Source of the DNA: a virus
DNA length: 64,000 bases
Reading direction: 5' to 3' (one strand)
Virus record (IMG/VR): IMGVR_UViG_3300010938_000036
Span: 1 to 64,000 of that record
The notes beneath the pieces were generated by a model that did no database searches, had not been told where the DNA came from, and saw only the letters and a list, made by a program, of their open reading frames with translations. Below, in pieces: positions 24,304-34,853 of this stretch (the stretch's first letter is position 1; every line of letters starts with the position of its first letter). A program made the position numbers and the translations under genes.

Positions 24304-24552
24304 ATGCTGATAGCAGATAATCTTAAACAGGTTATTTTGAATGAAATGCAGGCACAGGGGTTTCCATTACAAACGGAGGTTCAGGGTGAAATTCAAAATA
24401 CTGGATTGGACAAATTAGCGACTGCACTGGCTATAGCGATTATTGATTATTTAAAACAAAATGCTGAAGTTGTGGTGCAACCTGGAACTTTTTTGATTTC
24501 GGCGCAGGCAGGAGTTCCTAATCCCTCGCCTGTAATTTTGACTTTGAGGTAA
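24304..24552 (+). CDS. Small tail/baseplate protein
   Basis: The 82-residue product has an N-terminal helical half and a C-terminal segment VVVQPGTFLISAQAGVPNPSPVILTLR. I have a general impression of such Pro-Gly-rich endings in small phage baseplate-region proteins. A good AGGAGG precedes the ATG. Function unknown; position between spike and wedge genes suggests a baseplate component or assembly factor. Confidence 0.5.
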   Translation: MLIADNLKQVILNEMQAQGFPLQTEVQGEIQNTGLDKLATALAIAIIDYLKQNAEVVVQPGTFLISAQAGVPNPSPVILTLR

Positions 24553-24557
24553 TTTAG

Positions 24558-25154
24558 ATGCCACAGGTTTGGCAAAATCCAAATACGAATGAAATTGTAA
24601 GATTTGCAAATCTTGCTTGTATTGATGATTTTATTATTGCGTTTTTATGTAAGAGTTTTAAAAATATGAATGAGGTTAAATTGACAATAGATACTTTAAG
24701 AGAAATTTTATATTTATATAGAACACAGGGGAATTTATCTGCATTGGTGGGTTTGATAAATACATTTCCTATCAGTCAATTAAAACAGATTGCTACGCTT
24801 GTTAATACTTATGAGGATTTAACTCTGACTGTTATGAATCAAACTATAAATTCTTTAAGAAACGGATTATTATCATTGGTAAAGCAATTAGGAATATGGA
24901 AGGATTTGCCTAAATATGAGGGGTTTGCTACTTGTCCAGGATTGCAAATGTTAATGCAACCGATTAATGATATTTTTATTGAGTTATCAGAGGGAATTGA
25001 ATTTTTGCAATTCCAGTATAATGCTAAGAAACGGTTTATACAGGGTATAGGGCAAAAACAAATTGTTAATACTGATTTTTTTAATGCTTTAATTAATATT
25101 TTAGATTATATGAGTGATAGGATTAATGTTTTATGTTCGCCATTTTTGGTTTAA
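24558..25154 (+). CDS. Hypothetical baseplate-region protein
   Basis: The 198-residue product is almost entirely helical, with Leu- and Ile-rich amphipathic segments. It has no motif I recognise. It starts 5 bases after the previous stop, inside a block whose other members are baseplate proteins. An internal core or chaperone role is possible but not supported directly. Confidence 0.5.
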   Translation: MPQVWQNPNTNEIVRFANLACIDDFIIAFLCKSFKNMNEVKLTIDTLREILYLYRTQGNLSALVGLINTFPISQLKQIATLVNTYEDLTLTVMNQTINSLRNGLLSLVKQLGIWKDLPKYEGFATCPGLQMLMQPINDIFIELSEGIEFLQFQYNAKKRFIQGIGQKQIVNTDFFNALINILDYMSDRINVLCSPFLV

Positions 25155-25169
25155 AAATGTGAGGTTTAC

Positions 25170-25859
25170 ATGGGTCTTTTGGATGTAAAATTAAGACTTA
25201 AACAGAATGGTAAATGGGATTTATGGATGGATAATGCTGGTAGGATTTCAACTGTGGAGAAATCAGATAAACTGGCTTTACAGGCGATACGGAGTGTTAT
25301 GAATAGAACTGTTTTTTCAGGTTTTATTAATACTGCTTTTGTTTCATTGAAATCTATAATAATTTCAAATGCATTAGAAACATTACGGCGTATACAGATA
25401 GTATTAACAAATGAGGTTCCTGATAATTTAGATGGATTTCATATTTATAAATCGTTAGATGGTCTAAATTTTCAGCGGATAAATCCTGTGATGGTATTAC
25501 AAAAATTTATAGATGAGGATGTTAAAAATGGGCGAGAATATTTTTATGGATTTACGACAGTAATGAATGGAGTAGAAAGTGATATTTTTAATACGATTTC
25601 TGTCATACCGACAAAGGATACTTCTCGTAAGGATTTCTTTTTGTTGAATTATGTTTTGGTACAGGAGGATGACGGAAGAATAATTTTTTATTTTAAAAAT
25701 AAGCGTAAATTTGATGCTTCTGAATTACTTGATAAGGTTAAGGAGGTTCGTTTGGAAACTGATAAAAATGATCCTCGTAAGGTGATGGTTAAAATAGTAT
25801 TGGTTAATTTAGCGAAATCGTCATCTGATTTAACAATAAATTTAGGCAGTGAGGTGTAA
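25170..25859 (+). CDS. Baseplate-region protein with fibronectin III-like domain
   Basis: The 229-residue product has a central segment resembling a fibronectin type III domain: IQIVLTNEVPDNLDGFHIYKS near 70-90, DVKNGREYFYGFTTVMNG near 115-132. Such domains are frequent in tail-associated proteins and may bind sugars on the host surface. The flanking parts are not recognised. Its 3' end carries GAGGTG, the ribosome site for the J-like gene. Confidence 0.5.
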   Translation: MGLLDVKLRLKQNGKWDLWMDNAGRISTVEKSDKLALQAIRSVMNRTVFSGFINTAFVSLKSIIISNALETLRRIQIVLTNEVPDNLDGFHIYKSLDGLNFQRINPVMVLQKFIDEDVKNGREYFYGFTTVMNGVESDIFNTISVIPTKDTSRKDFFLLNYVLVQEDDGRIIFYFKNKRKFDASELLDKVKEVRLETDKNDPRKVMVKIVLVNLAKSSSDLTINLGSEV

Positions 25860-25860
25860 A

Positions 25861-27246
25861 ATGATACAAATAGTTAGTTTAGATAGTTTATTGCAAAAGT
25901 TAATTGAAATTTTAAGAATAAGGTATCCCGAAATGGATACCAGTTCTGCTTCTATTATTAATGAATTATTAGTGAAAATGCCAGCGGTTGCTGGCAAATT
26001 ATTTATGGATGAACTTAATAATGTTGTTCAACAGATAGATATTCCATCTTTGACAGGTGATAGATTGGAGGAAGTTGCTAAAACTTATGGGTTAGAAAGA
26101 AATAAGGGTAAAAAGGCTACTGGTTCTGTGGTTTTTTATACAACAATTACTCCTTCTGTTGCTGGTTTTACTATACCGCAGAATACAATTGTGGCTACAA
26201 GAGCGGGATTAGTTAATCTGACATATAAAACAATAGAAACTGTTACAATTTATGCTTCGGATTATAATATAGACAGGCAAAGGTATGAAAAGGAGGTTAA
26301 GATAGAAGCAACTGAGGCTGGAAGTCAATATAATATAAGTGCTGGATTAATAACAAATATACAAACACCTGTAATGAATATTCAGGGTGTGATTAATGAT
26401 TCTGCTATTGTTGGTGGAACTGACAGCGAGACGGATGATGAATTGCGGGAGGCATTGATAGAAAGGATTGTGGGTAGAAATTTAGGAACTTCAGTAGGGA
26501 TTCAAGCGAGGGTAAATAGAACTTTTGATTTACCTTCTTCTGAAATAGTTTTAGTAGACGATGATGATTCAGAAAGGTCTACGGGTGCTGATTTATTTGT
26601 TATTTTTGAAGAATTTGAGCAGGTTATAGCAGAAACTTATATTTATAATATTAATAATCCGCCATATTTTTATTTATCAAAACAACCAATTGATGAAATT
26701 GTTGAGGTTAAGGTTAATGGTAATCTTACTACAAATTGGATTTTGCACAAAGATTCAAGTCCTTTAAGAGAATCTATTTTTGCGCAGGATTATGTTGAGG
26801 TTTTGAATTTAAACAATAATGACAGTGTTTCTTTTACTTATAAATATAGTAGAATTGATAAAATACAGGAATGGGTAGATTTACGAGAAAACCGTATTCC
26901 ATCTGCTAATTTATTGGCTAAAAGAGGAGATAGATATAATGTTAATTTAAATATAACTGTTGGATGGCGAGAGAATGTTATAGTCAGTAATGAACAAAGT
27001 AGAATTATAAGTGCATTATCTCTTATGCTGGATGGGTTTGATTTAGGAGAAGATTTAGATATTTCTGATATAATAACAGCGGTGGAAAACGGATATTCTG
27101 ATATTAAAATAACAAGTGTAGATTTTGTAATAGTAAATTCTTTTAGTGCAGTTAATAAATATGGTAATACTTTATTACCTGTTAATCAGAGAATAAGTGT
27201 TAATAGAAAACAATATTTAAGATTGGGTACGGTGGTCTTTACATGA
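25861..27246 (+). CDS. Baseplate J-like wedge protein
   Basis: The start is ATG 25861, one base after the upstream stop and 4 bases after GAGGTG. The 461-residue product matches the baseplate J family (P2 gpJ, T4 gp6). Its N-terminal region has DRLEEVAKTYGLERNKGKKA, then a beta segment beginning GFTIPQNTIV and the conserved IVGGTDSETDDELREALIERI near 185-205. These proteins link hub and fibres in the baseplate wedge. The stop overlaps the next start. Confidence 0.8.
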   Translation: MIQIVSLDSLLQKLIEILRIRYPEMDTSSASIINELLVKMPAVAGKLFMDELNNVVQQIDIPSLTGDRLEEVAKTYGLERNKGKKATGSVVFYTTITPSVAGFTIPQNTIVATRAGLVNLTYKTIETVTIYASDYNIDRQRYEKEVKIEATEAGSQYNISAGLITNIQTPVMNIQGVINDSAIVGGTDSETDDELREALIERIVGRNLGTSVGIQARVNRTFDLPSSEIVLVDDDDSERSTGADLFVIFEEFEQVIAETYIYNINNPPYFYLSKQPIDEIVEVKVNGNLTTNWILHKDSSPLRESIFAQDYVEVLNLNNNDSVSFTYKYSRIDKIQEWVDLRENRIPSANLLAKRGDRYNVNLNITVGWRENVIVSNEQSRIISALSLMLDGFDLGEDLDISDIITAVENGYSDIKITSVDFVIVNSFSAVNKYGNTLLPVNQRISVNRKQYLRLGTVVFT

Positions 27247-28226
27247 TGATTAATTTGAAGGATAAAATAGATAATATTTTTTGGGATTTATCGCCAGATA
27301 CCAATATTTCTAAATATCTTGATGCTCTTAATGATTTTTATAATGATATTCTGGATGAAGCAGAGAAAGTAAATAAAAATCTATTTTTACTTCGTGCAGT
27401 TAATTTAGATTATTTTTCAAAAATCCTTTCTATTTATAATAGAAATGTTTTTTTTAGTCCTGTATACCAGAATTTTGAATATTTTAGAACTAAAGTTATT
27501 TCTGTCTGGATGGCTACTATAACGGCACCAACTTATGAAATGATTAATTGGCTTGCAGGGGGTTATTCTTTTCAACCTTGTTTTATTGTTGTTGGTAGTT
27601 TTAGTAATTTGTTTGCATGGACTTTGAATAATTGTTATCTTGATGGAAATGCAAATAATCCTATTATTTATACGCAACCAAGAACCTGGTTAAGGTCTCC
27701 TTATGCTTTCCAAACAATGATACAAGTACAGGTTTTTTCTGATGGAGTTAATCAACTTGCATATCAGGAGGAGTTTAATGAATTTGAAATGTTGTTAAAA
27801 AAGTTATACGGACCTTATAAAGTTTATATAAAATTATTTCCATTCCGGGAATCACCTCCAGATTATTATTTATTTGCTTCTTTTAGTCCTTATAATTTTA
27901 ATTTTATACTTAATAATATGAATTTGGATTCTGGTGGTTTTTATTTTTATATTAAAAATCCAGGAACCAATGCAAGTTTAGAGACCAGTGATAGAATGGT
28001 TAATCAGGGGATTTATGAATTTAATGCTTTTGAGGTAATTTTATCTGATAATCTTGAACGTAGTTTCTTCTATTCATTGGATAGTGGGAATACTTGGATA
28101 GAGATTAAACCGCTTGACAAAATTCAATTAATCAGTAATAATAATATGAGGTTTAAAGTGGTTTTAGAAAGTATTAGAGACAAGGATGTGTATAGGTTTT
28201 TCAGCATTATGTTACATCGTTTATAG
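27243..28226 (+). CDS. Baseplate wedge/tail protein (P2 gpI-like position)
   Basis: The 327-residue product overlaps the J-like gene by 4 bases, the position of P2 gpI-type proteins that finish the wedge. It begins with a helical domain (residues 1-60), then an aromatic-rich segment and a beta-rich C-terminal half. No catalytic motif is seen. The assignment is by gene order. Confidence 0.5.
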   Translation: MMINLKDKIDNIFWDLSPDTNISKYLDALNDFYNDILDEAEKVNKNLFLLRAVNLDYFSKILSIYNRNVFFSPVYQNFEYFRTKVISVWMATITAPTYEMINWLAGGYSFQPCFIVVGSFSNLFAWTLNNCYLDGNANNPIIYTQPRTWLRSPYAFQTMIQVQVFSDGVNQLAYQEEFNEFEMLLKKLYGPYKVYIKLFPFRESPPDYYLFASFSPYNFNFILNNMNLDSGGFYFYIKNPGTNASLETSDRMVNQGIYEFNAFEVILSDNLERSFFYSLDSGNTWIEIKPLDKIQLISNNNMRFKVVLESIRDKDVYRFFSIMLHRL

Positions 28227-28246
28227 TGAAGGTAAAGGAGGGATAG

Positions 28247-31105
28247 ATGAAAGGAAGTAAATATGAAAATGATATGTTGGTATCTGCTGAACATTTGAAT
28301 TATACAGAGGATACCAAATCTGATGCGATTACGGAGCGAATGAAAAGTAGTATTAATCCTGGTATAGATTGGGGTTTAGGTATTAACCAAATTAATAGTA
28401 ATACGATAGAGGTTCAGGAAGGGGTGGGATATACTAAAAGTGGTAATAGGATTTATGTAGAGAATACAAATAAACCGCAATTAAGTTTTTCTGCGCCTGG
28501 TGATGCTAATAAAACATATTTTATTATTTTGCGTTATAAGACAGAGCCAATTCTTGGAACAGAAGCCCCTAAATATGGCGGAGGTTATACTGCACCTATT
28601 AAACAGAAGGATAGTTTTCAGATAGAAAAGAGTGAAACTTATCCAAGTAATATTTCAGGTCTTGAGAATACCATTTGTATAGGGTTAGTGAGATTAGATT
28701 CAAATGCTTTTATTGTAGAAATAATAGGATTAGAAAGTTTTACTTTGGGGATTTCTATAGAGCAACCAATTTATTCGCCTAATGCTATTTCAGGCATTTG
28801 GATTACTGCTATAAATTTTCCAAATTTGCCAGAAAACGGAAGTTTGAGTAGAATTAAACTGGATTATGATGTTAATTCTGGTTATTCGATTTCTTGGAAG
28901 AAAGAAACAGGCGGTAGTTATGGAACGCCTGTAAATATAACAGGCAGTGGTTTATATATTATAAATGATTCCAATACTAATTATAATATCACAGTTTATG
29001 TTGTAATGGAACTTTTACCGAATAGCGGATTTCCGTTAGAGAAGGATTTACAGGTTTTTAAAGTTTATGACAGAATTACCAGAAAGAGGTCACAATTTTT
29101 TAGTCCAGAGGACCGGTTGCACAGGGATTTAGTTGGTAGTCAAATTCTCCATGATAAAAATCCGCATGGTATTGGACTTAATGATTTGGGTGGTTTTAAG
29201 GATATTTTATCAGAGGTAATAAGTCATAGGTCTGGATTGCATACTAACGGGTTAGTAGGTCCTGAACCGATTGTTAGAAATCAACTTATGCCGTCATTGA
29301 TAAATACACCGCAGGAGGCATTGCGTATTGCTGATTTAAACGATGTTAATTCTTATGTGGTGATTGATGGAGAAAAAATTATTAATGTTCCACAAACAGA
29401 TATAGTTTTTGGTAATGTTCCAGGTGATAATTATACATATTTAATAGAGGTTGGGTTGACCAAAAAGAAAACTTTAATTCAGAGTCAGAGATTTAAATAT
29501 TATAAGGATAATAATAATTTTAATAGTATTTTTATTCTAGATACTTCTGATGATATCCCTGTTGGAACCAGTGGGGTGCTTTATTATACAATGGCTGACG
29601 GTATAGCATTAGATTTGCAAGGAACCGGTAATTTTCGTTTTGTTAAATTGACATCTGGAGTTCCTAAACGATTTTATCTTTTAGATACTGGAACGAATTA
29701 TTGGATGGATTGTTATTATAATGGTGGTGTATTACCTAATAATGCTACTTCTACGCCTGTTGTATTTTTAAATGATTCATTAATGAAGGATAAGGATGTT
29801 TTTAGTATAACAAATATTTTATGGAGAGGGAATGATGGTAGTTTATTTTATAATGATTTGAATCAAAAAATAGTAGATAAACGCAGGTTTGGAACAATAG
29901 GAATAGAAAATATAGGGAGTGATTTACTTGAACGGTTGACTTTTTTAAGGGATTTACGGTTTGCAGAAACGAGAAGTGATGGGGTGATTGTAGGGTTTGG
30001 ATATTTAAGTGGACAGGGAACAGGAACTTTGAATTTAGAGGGTGGTCAATGTTATATTAATGGTAGAAAGGTTAAAAAAGAACAGAAAACAAGTATAACA
30101 GGTTTTGGCAATAATAAGACATATATTATTTATATAGATGAAGATGGTAATATAGACAAAAAAGAGAATGTAGCAGAGGTATCTGCAACTGGGAAAAGGG
30201 TTTTACCATTGATTAGAATTACAACAAATAGTGCAGGGCAAATTTCATCTTGGACAGATATAAGAAAGGGTGTTGGATTAATTAGTGATTTGCCATTAAG
30301 ACAGGAAGGTGTTCCGATAGATGTGCCTCCAATTAGAAATTTAGTTACCGTGAGTAATGTAGTAGGAGAGGATAAATGCCAGGCAAAATGGGGAGATAAA
30401 GATGTAGATAAAGGTTTTGGACGTATTATATTAGGTCAGTATACTGTTTATTTAACAAAGAATTTAAGATGGGATGGAACTCAATGGTATAAAGATGTAG
30501 AGAATCATACTGCAACTGCAATTATGTTCAGGGTGGATAGCACAACTGATGATGATGAATTCGTAAAATTTTATAGAGTTCCAGCAACTGTATCATCGCC
30601 TTTTGATCTACAGCAGTATAGAACTATAATGTTTTATACTCCGAAAACAAATGGGGCAGCAAATATCAGGTTTGGCAAGGATTGGAATGGGAATAATATT
30701 ACTGATGTATATTTGTATAATCCTTTTACTGGTGGATTAGTTAATTTGTATTTATGGGATTTAGTTGCAAATTCAGTGTATGTTAGTTCTTATATTCAAG
30801 ATCAGGATGGGAATAAACTTGCCAGATGGAAAATTGTTTATCTTGGTGCTGCAACATTTAATAGTATTGGGGATAAGGTCAAATTCTCAGTTCATTCGTA
30901 TATAACTGGTGGTTTTGATGTTATAATTCCATTTGTTCAAGCCAGTTTGGCTGTAAGTGGTGTTGCAATGTTTCAAACCTTCTTCAGGAATGCAGGTGGA
31001 GCTAATGAGGAAGTGGCTTTTCAAAGGATTTCTGATCTATGGGGAGGAACTGAATCTTCTAATGTTTCTGCTAATCTATATGTTTTGTTATTAGAATTTT
31101 ATTGA
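28247..31105 (+). CDS. Tail fibre or baseplate fibre protein
   Basis: The 952-residue product is the longest in the window. The N-terminal part (about 1-110) contains a pattern resembling phage DUF4815 proteins (MLVSAEHLN, GIDWGLGINQI, VQEGVGYTKSGNRIYV) that attach fibres to the baseplate. The middle has repeated beta segments (for example YINGRKVKKEQ ... YIIYIDEDGNI near 600-640). The C-terminal 250 residues look like a globular receptor-binding tip. Its position at the end of the tail block, with AAGGAGGG upstream, supports a host-recognition role. Confidence 0.65.
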   Translation: MKGSKYENDMLVSAEHLNYTEDTKSDAITERMKSSINPGIDWGLGINQINSNTIEVQEGVGYTKSGNRIYVENTNKPQLSFSAPGDANKTYFIILRYKTEPILGTEAPKYGGGYTAPIKQKDSFQIEKSETYPSNISGLENTICIGLVRLDSNAFIVEIIGLESFTLGISIEQPIYSPNAISGIWITAINFPNLPENGSLSRIKLDYDVNSGYSISWKKETGGSYGTPVNITGSGLYIINDSNTNYNITVYVVMELLPNSGFPLEKDLQVFKVYDRITRKRSQFFSPEDRLHRDLVGSQILHDKNPHGIGLNDLGGFKDILSEVISHRSGLHTNGLVGPEPIVRNQLMPSLINTPQEALRIADLNDVNSYVVIDGEKIINVPQTDIVFGNVPGDNYTYLIEVGLTKKKTLIQSQRFKYYKDNNNFNSIFILDTSDDIPVGTSGVLYYTMADGIALDLQGTGNFRFVKLTSGVPKRFYLLDTGTNYWMDCYYNGGVLPNNATSTPVVFLNDSLMKDKDVFSITNILWRGNDGSLFYNDLNQKIVDKRRFGTIGIENIGSDLLERLTFLRDLRFAETRSDGVIVGFGYLSGQGTGTLNLEGGQCYINGRKVKKEQKTSITGFGNNKTYIIYIDEDGNIDKKENVAEVSATGKRVLPLIRITTNSAGQISSWTDIRKGVGLISDLPLRQEGVPIDVPPIRNLVTVSNVVGEDKCQAKWGDKDVDKGFGRIILGQYTVYLTKNLRWDGTQWYKDVENHTATAIMFRVDSTTDDDEFVKFYRVPATVSSPFDLQQYRTIMFYTPKTNGAANIRFGKDWNGNNITDVYLYNPFTGGLVNLYLWDLVANSVYVSSYIQDQDGNKLARWKIVYLGAATFNSIGDKVKFSVHSYITGGFDVIIPFVQASLAVSGVAMFQTFFRNAGGANEEVAFQRISDLWGGTESSNVSANLYVLLLEFY

Positions 31106-31117
31106 GGAGGTGATTAA

Positions 31118-31669
31118 ATGAGATATATAATTGAGTATAATGATAAACGTATTACTAATGTTGCTGTTTGTCCAGATGATATTACTTTAACTTACGATAA
31201 TAATAGGCTTACTTTAGAAGTTATGAATTTGAATGATCCTGAATTGGAACGGTTATCTGATTTTGAAAAAAGTTTGTATATTTGTAAAAGATATAAGGTG
31301 GTTAATGGACAACTAATTAAGAGTGATGTAGAGTTAGTTCAGAATATCATTGTTTTAACCACAACTGCTCAGGATACAGTTACGCCATTTGATGGGATAC
31401 CAGATGTCCCTGCTGATGGGGTTACTCCTGCTACTATTACAGTAGAGGTTAAGAACCCAGATACAAATCAGGTAGATACAAATGCCAATGATATCTTGTA
31501 TGTTTCTACTGAAAGAGGCAAATTGTCAACCGTAAATATTCAGTTAGTCAATGGTGTAGGTTCATTCCAGATTACCTGCACTGAAACAGTAGTTACTACT
31601 ATAAGGGTCTGGCACCCGCAGGATAAATATAAACAAGGGGAAATAAAAATTCAATTTAGACCAGTTTAA
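31118..31669 (+). CDS. Fibre-associated protein with Big-1/Ig-like domain
   Basis: The 183-residue product has an N-terminal segment of about 75 residues and then one Ig-like domain of the Big-1/invasin type: DVPADGVTPATITVEVKN, LYVSTERGKLS, GVGSFQITCTE near 95-165. Such domains occur in phage fibres and decoration proteins and bind carbohydrate surfaces. It directly follows the fibre gene with GAGGAGGTG, so a fibre accessory or chaperone role is likely. Confidence 0.6.
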   Translation: MRYIIEYNDKRITNVAVCPDDITLTYDNNRLTLEVMNLNDPELERLSDFEKSLYICKRYKVVNGQLIKSDVELVQNIIVLTTTAQDTVTPFDGIPDVPADGVTPATITVEVKNPDTNQVDTNANDILYVSTERGKLSTVNIQLVNGVGSFQITCTETVVTTIRVWHPQDKYKQGEIKIQFRPV

Positions 31670-31723
31670 TAAAAATTGATTTAATTGATTCTTAAAAAGT
31701 AATAATATATTTGGTGAATTAGA

Positions 31724-32776
31724 ATGAAGTTTTTATTTTATACAGATATTCATCATGGGGCAGGATTTCGTTATGGTAAATTGAATGAAGATGGAGTTAA
31801 TAGCCGTCTTTTAGCTTCTTTACAAATAGAAGATTTTATAACTTCTTTAATAGATAATCATAAAATAGATTATGTTTTTTTTCTGGGTGATTTAGTTGAA
31901 AGGAGTATGTTTGCATATATTAATGATATGGTAAGGCAACGGATAAAAGGACGGTTATCCAAATGTCCACATTATTTTTTGCGGGGAAATCATGATAGAT
32001 ATTTTAAGGGAATTGATATTTATGGTGATGCTTTGAATACTTTATTAGAGGTAATAAGGGTTCCAGCAATAATAGAATTGAAGGGATTGAGGATAGGATT
32101 TATTCCAGATGGTTCTGATGGTGATGAAGATAAAATTTTAAAAAATAATAAATTGGATTTTTTATTAGTTCATAGGGACATTTTGAATGCTGATTGGGGA
32201 TTTATTCGTTCTACGAAGGGACTTGATAGTCAGAGATTAAGTAAGCAAGCGCATCGTGTTTTATGCGGGCATATTCATAAACCTCAAATTTTACAGAAAA
32301 ATGTGATATGTTTAGGATCTGTAGTTCCTACTGATTTATCTGAATCTGATGGATTATCTCGTGGAATATATATATGGGATTCTGCAACGGATGAATTAGA
32401 ATTGGTAGAAGTTCCAGTTCCGCAATTGGTTAAGTTAGAATGGAATTTTGATGGGAATATGAAAATGTTGGAGCAAAATTTAGAAAAATATAAGGGTCAT
32501 AATGTAGTTTTATTTTTATCTGGTAAAAAGAGGGATTTATTAGAGGTTCAGGAAAATAAGAAGGATTTAGAGAAGGTTGAGTTTGAGAATTTGACTTTAA
32601 TTTTAAGAGGGATAGATGATGAAGTTAAAAATAGTGAGGTATATCAAATTACGGAGCAGGCGAGGGATTTGACTTTGGATGAGAGAATCAGGTTTTATAT
32701 AGAAAAGATGGATAGTAAAGGATTGGATAAAAAGATTTTATTAGAGAAAGGATTTGAAATTTTAAATGAAGTTTGA
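31724..32776 (+). CDS. sbcD: SbcD/Mre11-like recombination nuclease (T4 gp47-like)
   Basis: The 350-residue product has the calcineurin-like phosphoesterase motifs in order: DIHHG (D8, H10), GDLVE (D56), RGNHDR (87-92), LVHRD near 145 and GHIHKP near 185. These bind two metal ions in Mre11/SbcD nucleases. It overlaps the SbcC-like gene by 11 bases, the standard pairing. The complex resects DNA ends and feeds recombination-dependent replication. It opens the replication module after a 54-base gap that follows the fibre genes. Confidence 0.9.
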   Translation: MKFLFYTDIHHGAGFRYGKLNEDGVNSRLLASLQIEDFITSLIDNHKIDYVFFLGDLVERSMFAYINDMVRQRIKGRLSKCPHYFLRGNHDRYFKGIDIYGDALNTLLEVIRVPAIIELKGLRIGFIPDGSDGDEDKILKNNKLDFLLVHRDILNADWGFIRSTKGLDSQRLSKQAHRVLCGHIHKPQILQKNVICLGSVVPTDLSESDGLSRGIYIWDSATDELELVEVPVPQLVKLEWNFDGNMKMLEQNLEKYKGHNVVLFLSGKKRDLLEVQENKKDLEKVEFENLTLILRGIDDEVKNSEVYQITEQARDLTLDERIRFYIEKMDSKGLDKKILLEKGFEILNEV

Positions 32777-34853
32777 ATTAAAAAAGATAAGGTGGCAGAA
32801 TGCATTTATTTTTAATGGAACCTTTGAAGTAAATTTTCCTGAAACTGGGGCTTTTTTGTTGGAGGGGCGAAATCTGGATGCAGGAGGTAGTAATGGTAGT
32901 GGGAAGACTTCTTTTTTGAATTTAATACCCACTGTTCTTTTTGAGGAGAACAATTCTGGGTTAATTAAGGATAAGATTATTAATGCTAATTCTAAGGATG
33001 CTTTTATTGAATTATTTATAAATGATTATAGAATTTTATATCAACGGGGTTCAGAGAATAAATGGAGTGTTTTTAAAAATGGGACTGTTTTTAATCGTGA
33101 GAAAATAACAGATACAAAAGAGATTATTAAAGAACTTTTTGGACTGGATTTTAGGCGTTATGCCAGTATTATTCATTTGTGTCAGAATTCTACTTTAGGA
33201 TTTTTTTCGTTTAGTCCGACTGAAAGGTTAAGATTATTGACAGAGATTTTGGAATTAGAAAGGTTTGACAGGGCTTCTGATAAATCTCGTGAGAAAATGG
33301 TAGGTAGTAAGGAAAGGGTAGAGGGATTGCGACAGAGGTTAACAGAAATAGAGACAGAAAGACAGAGAATTTTAGAACAGATAAAGGGGCTATTAATTGT
33401 TCGGGATGATTTGGATACTTTGAAAAGGAAGAGAGATAGTATTGATTATGAGATAGAGCAGATGAAACAGGTTTTACTTCAGCAAAATGAAGATATGGTT
33501 CAAAAAAGGATGTTATATGAAGCATCTTTGCGTTCAAGGCAGGAGTATCAAATACAAATAGAACAAAAGAATAGAAGGATAATGCAATTAAGACAGAAGC
33601 AGAATGAATATGAAGGATTGGTTCAAAGGATTGAATATTTAGAGGGATTACAAAGTAATGTTACTGATTTAGAGAAGGAAGAGGAGTTAAAGGATGATTT
33701 GGCGGTTTTAATGGATAAAAAATTGGATTTTTCAAAAGAGATAGAGCGTTTAAGGGAACAAAAAAGGCAGTTAGAAAAAATAATAAATTTAGAAATAGGA
33801 AATGATTGTCCTGTTTGTGGTAGAGTTTTAACTGAGGAAATAATACATAAAAGGCGGAAGCATTTACAGGAAGAATTAAAACAGAAGGATAAAGAAATAT
33901 TAGCCAAGGAAGGGGAGATTACAAAGATAGATCAGGAGTTAGATAGGATAAGGGATAAGCACAAGAGATTAGAAGAACAGCGTAAGAAAAATCAGAAGAT
34001 TTTATCTGAGATTTTACAATTGCGTAAGGAATTAGAAGGTTTATCTGGGATTAATTCTGAGATTAAAATTTTAGAACAGGATTTAGAGATTTTACAAAAT
34101 CAATTAAATGAAGTGAACAATAAATTTGAGGCAGAGAGGGTTGCCTTTATAGAATCACAGGAAAGGATGAATGAAATCAAACAAAAAATAGATTTTTTAT
34201 CTATGGAGCAAAAGGAAATTTTAAATCGTATTGTTTTTTATGAGCGTCAGATGGAAATAAGAGAACAGTGTGAGAGGCGGTTAGATGAATTAAAATTGAG
34301 ATATGATGAATTATTACAACAAATTAAAGAGGGTGAAATGGATGTAGCAGTTTATGATTGGTTGCAGGATGCTTTTAAGAAGATAAAATTATTTGAAATA
34401 GAGCATACAATTAATTTATTACAGAATTATCTTAATTATTATATAGAACTATTATTTGAAAACAGGATGACTGTTCAGTTGGATGTTTTTAAATTTAAAA
34501 AGCAAAAGAAATCGGCTTTTGATTTAAAGAATGAACTTAATATAACAATTAATAATTCAGTTGTGTCGTTAGAAGGGTTTAGCGGAGGAGAGAAGCAATT
34601 ATTAAGTATTGCTATGCTTTTGGCTTTAAATGATTTTTTTGGTTATAAGATAGTTTTACTGGATGAAGTTTTTGGAAGTTTGGATACGGTTAATAGAGAA
34701 AGAGTGATACGGTTATTAAATGGATTACGGCACAAAAAATTAGTTATTGTAGTTACTCATATTGAGGATGTAAAATCTGCATTAGATTGGGATGGAGTTT
34801 TATTGGTGGAGCGTAAGGATAATTGTTCAAGATTTATTAGTCAGGTTGCATAA
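32766..34853 (+). CDS. sbcC: SbcC/Rad50-like ATPase (T4 gp46-like)
   Basis: The 695-residue product has the Rad50/SbcC layout. The Walker A is GSNGSGKTSF near 40-50, followed by a long coiled coil, a zinc hook CPVC near 340, a second coiled coil, the ABC signature FSGGEKQLLSIAM near 605 and Walker B IVLLDEVFGSLD near 635. It dimerises and gates the SbcD-like nuclease encoded just upstream. It is shorter than cellular SbcC, close to phage gp46. It overlaps the next gene by one base. Confidence 0.92.
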   Translation: MKFELKKIRWQNAFIFNGTFEVNFPETGAFLLEGRNLDAGGSNGSGKTSFLNLIPTVLFEENNSGLIKDKIINANSKDAFIELFINDYRILYQRGSENKWSVFKNGTVFNREKITDTKEIIKELFGLDFRRYASIIHLCQNSTLGFFSFSPTERLRLLTEILELERFDRASDKSREKMVGSKERVEGLRQRLTEIETERQRILEQIKGLLIVRDDLDTLKRKRDSIDYEIEQMKQVLLQQNEDMVQKRMLYEASLRSRQEYQIQIEQKNRRIMQLRQKQNEYEGLVQRIEYLEGLQSNVTDLEKEEELKDDLAVLMDKKLDFSKEIERLREQKRQLEKIINLEIGNDCPVCGRVLTEEIIHKRRKHLQEELKQKDKEILAKEGEITKIDQELDRIRDKHKRLEEQRKKNQKILSEILQLRKELEGLSGINSEIKILEQDLEILQNQLNEVNNKFEAERVAFIESQERMNEIKQKIDFLSMEQKEILNRIVFYERQMEIREQCERRLDELKLRYDELLQQIKEGEMDVAVYDWLQDAFKKIKLFEIEHTINLLQNYLNYYIELLFENRMTVQLDVFKFKKQKKSAFDLKNELNITINNSVVSLEGFSGGEKQLLSIAMLLALNDFFGYKIVLLDEVFGSLDTVNRERVIRLLNGLRHKKLVIVVTHIEDVKSALDWDGVLLVERKDNCSRFISQVA

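Noticed and set aside
31676-31706. Promoter candidate before the SbcD-like gene (TTGATT-N18-TAATAA)
   Set aside because: Both boxes are weak and the surrounding DNA is so AT-rich that such matches are expected by chance. A promoter is plausible by context but not supported.
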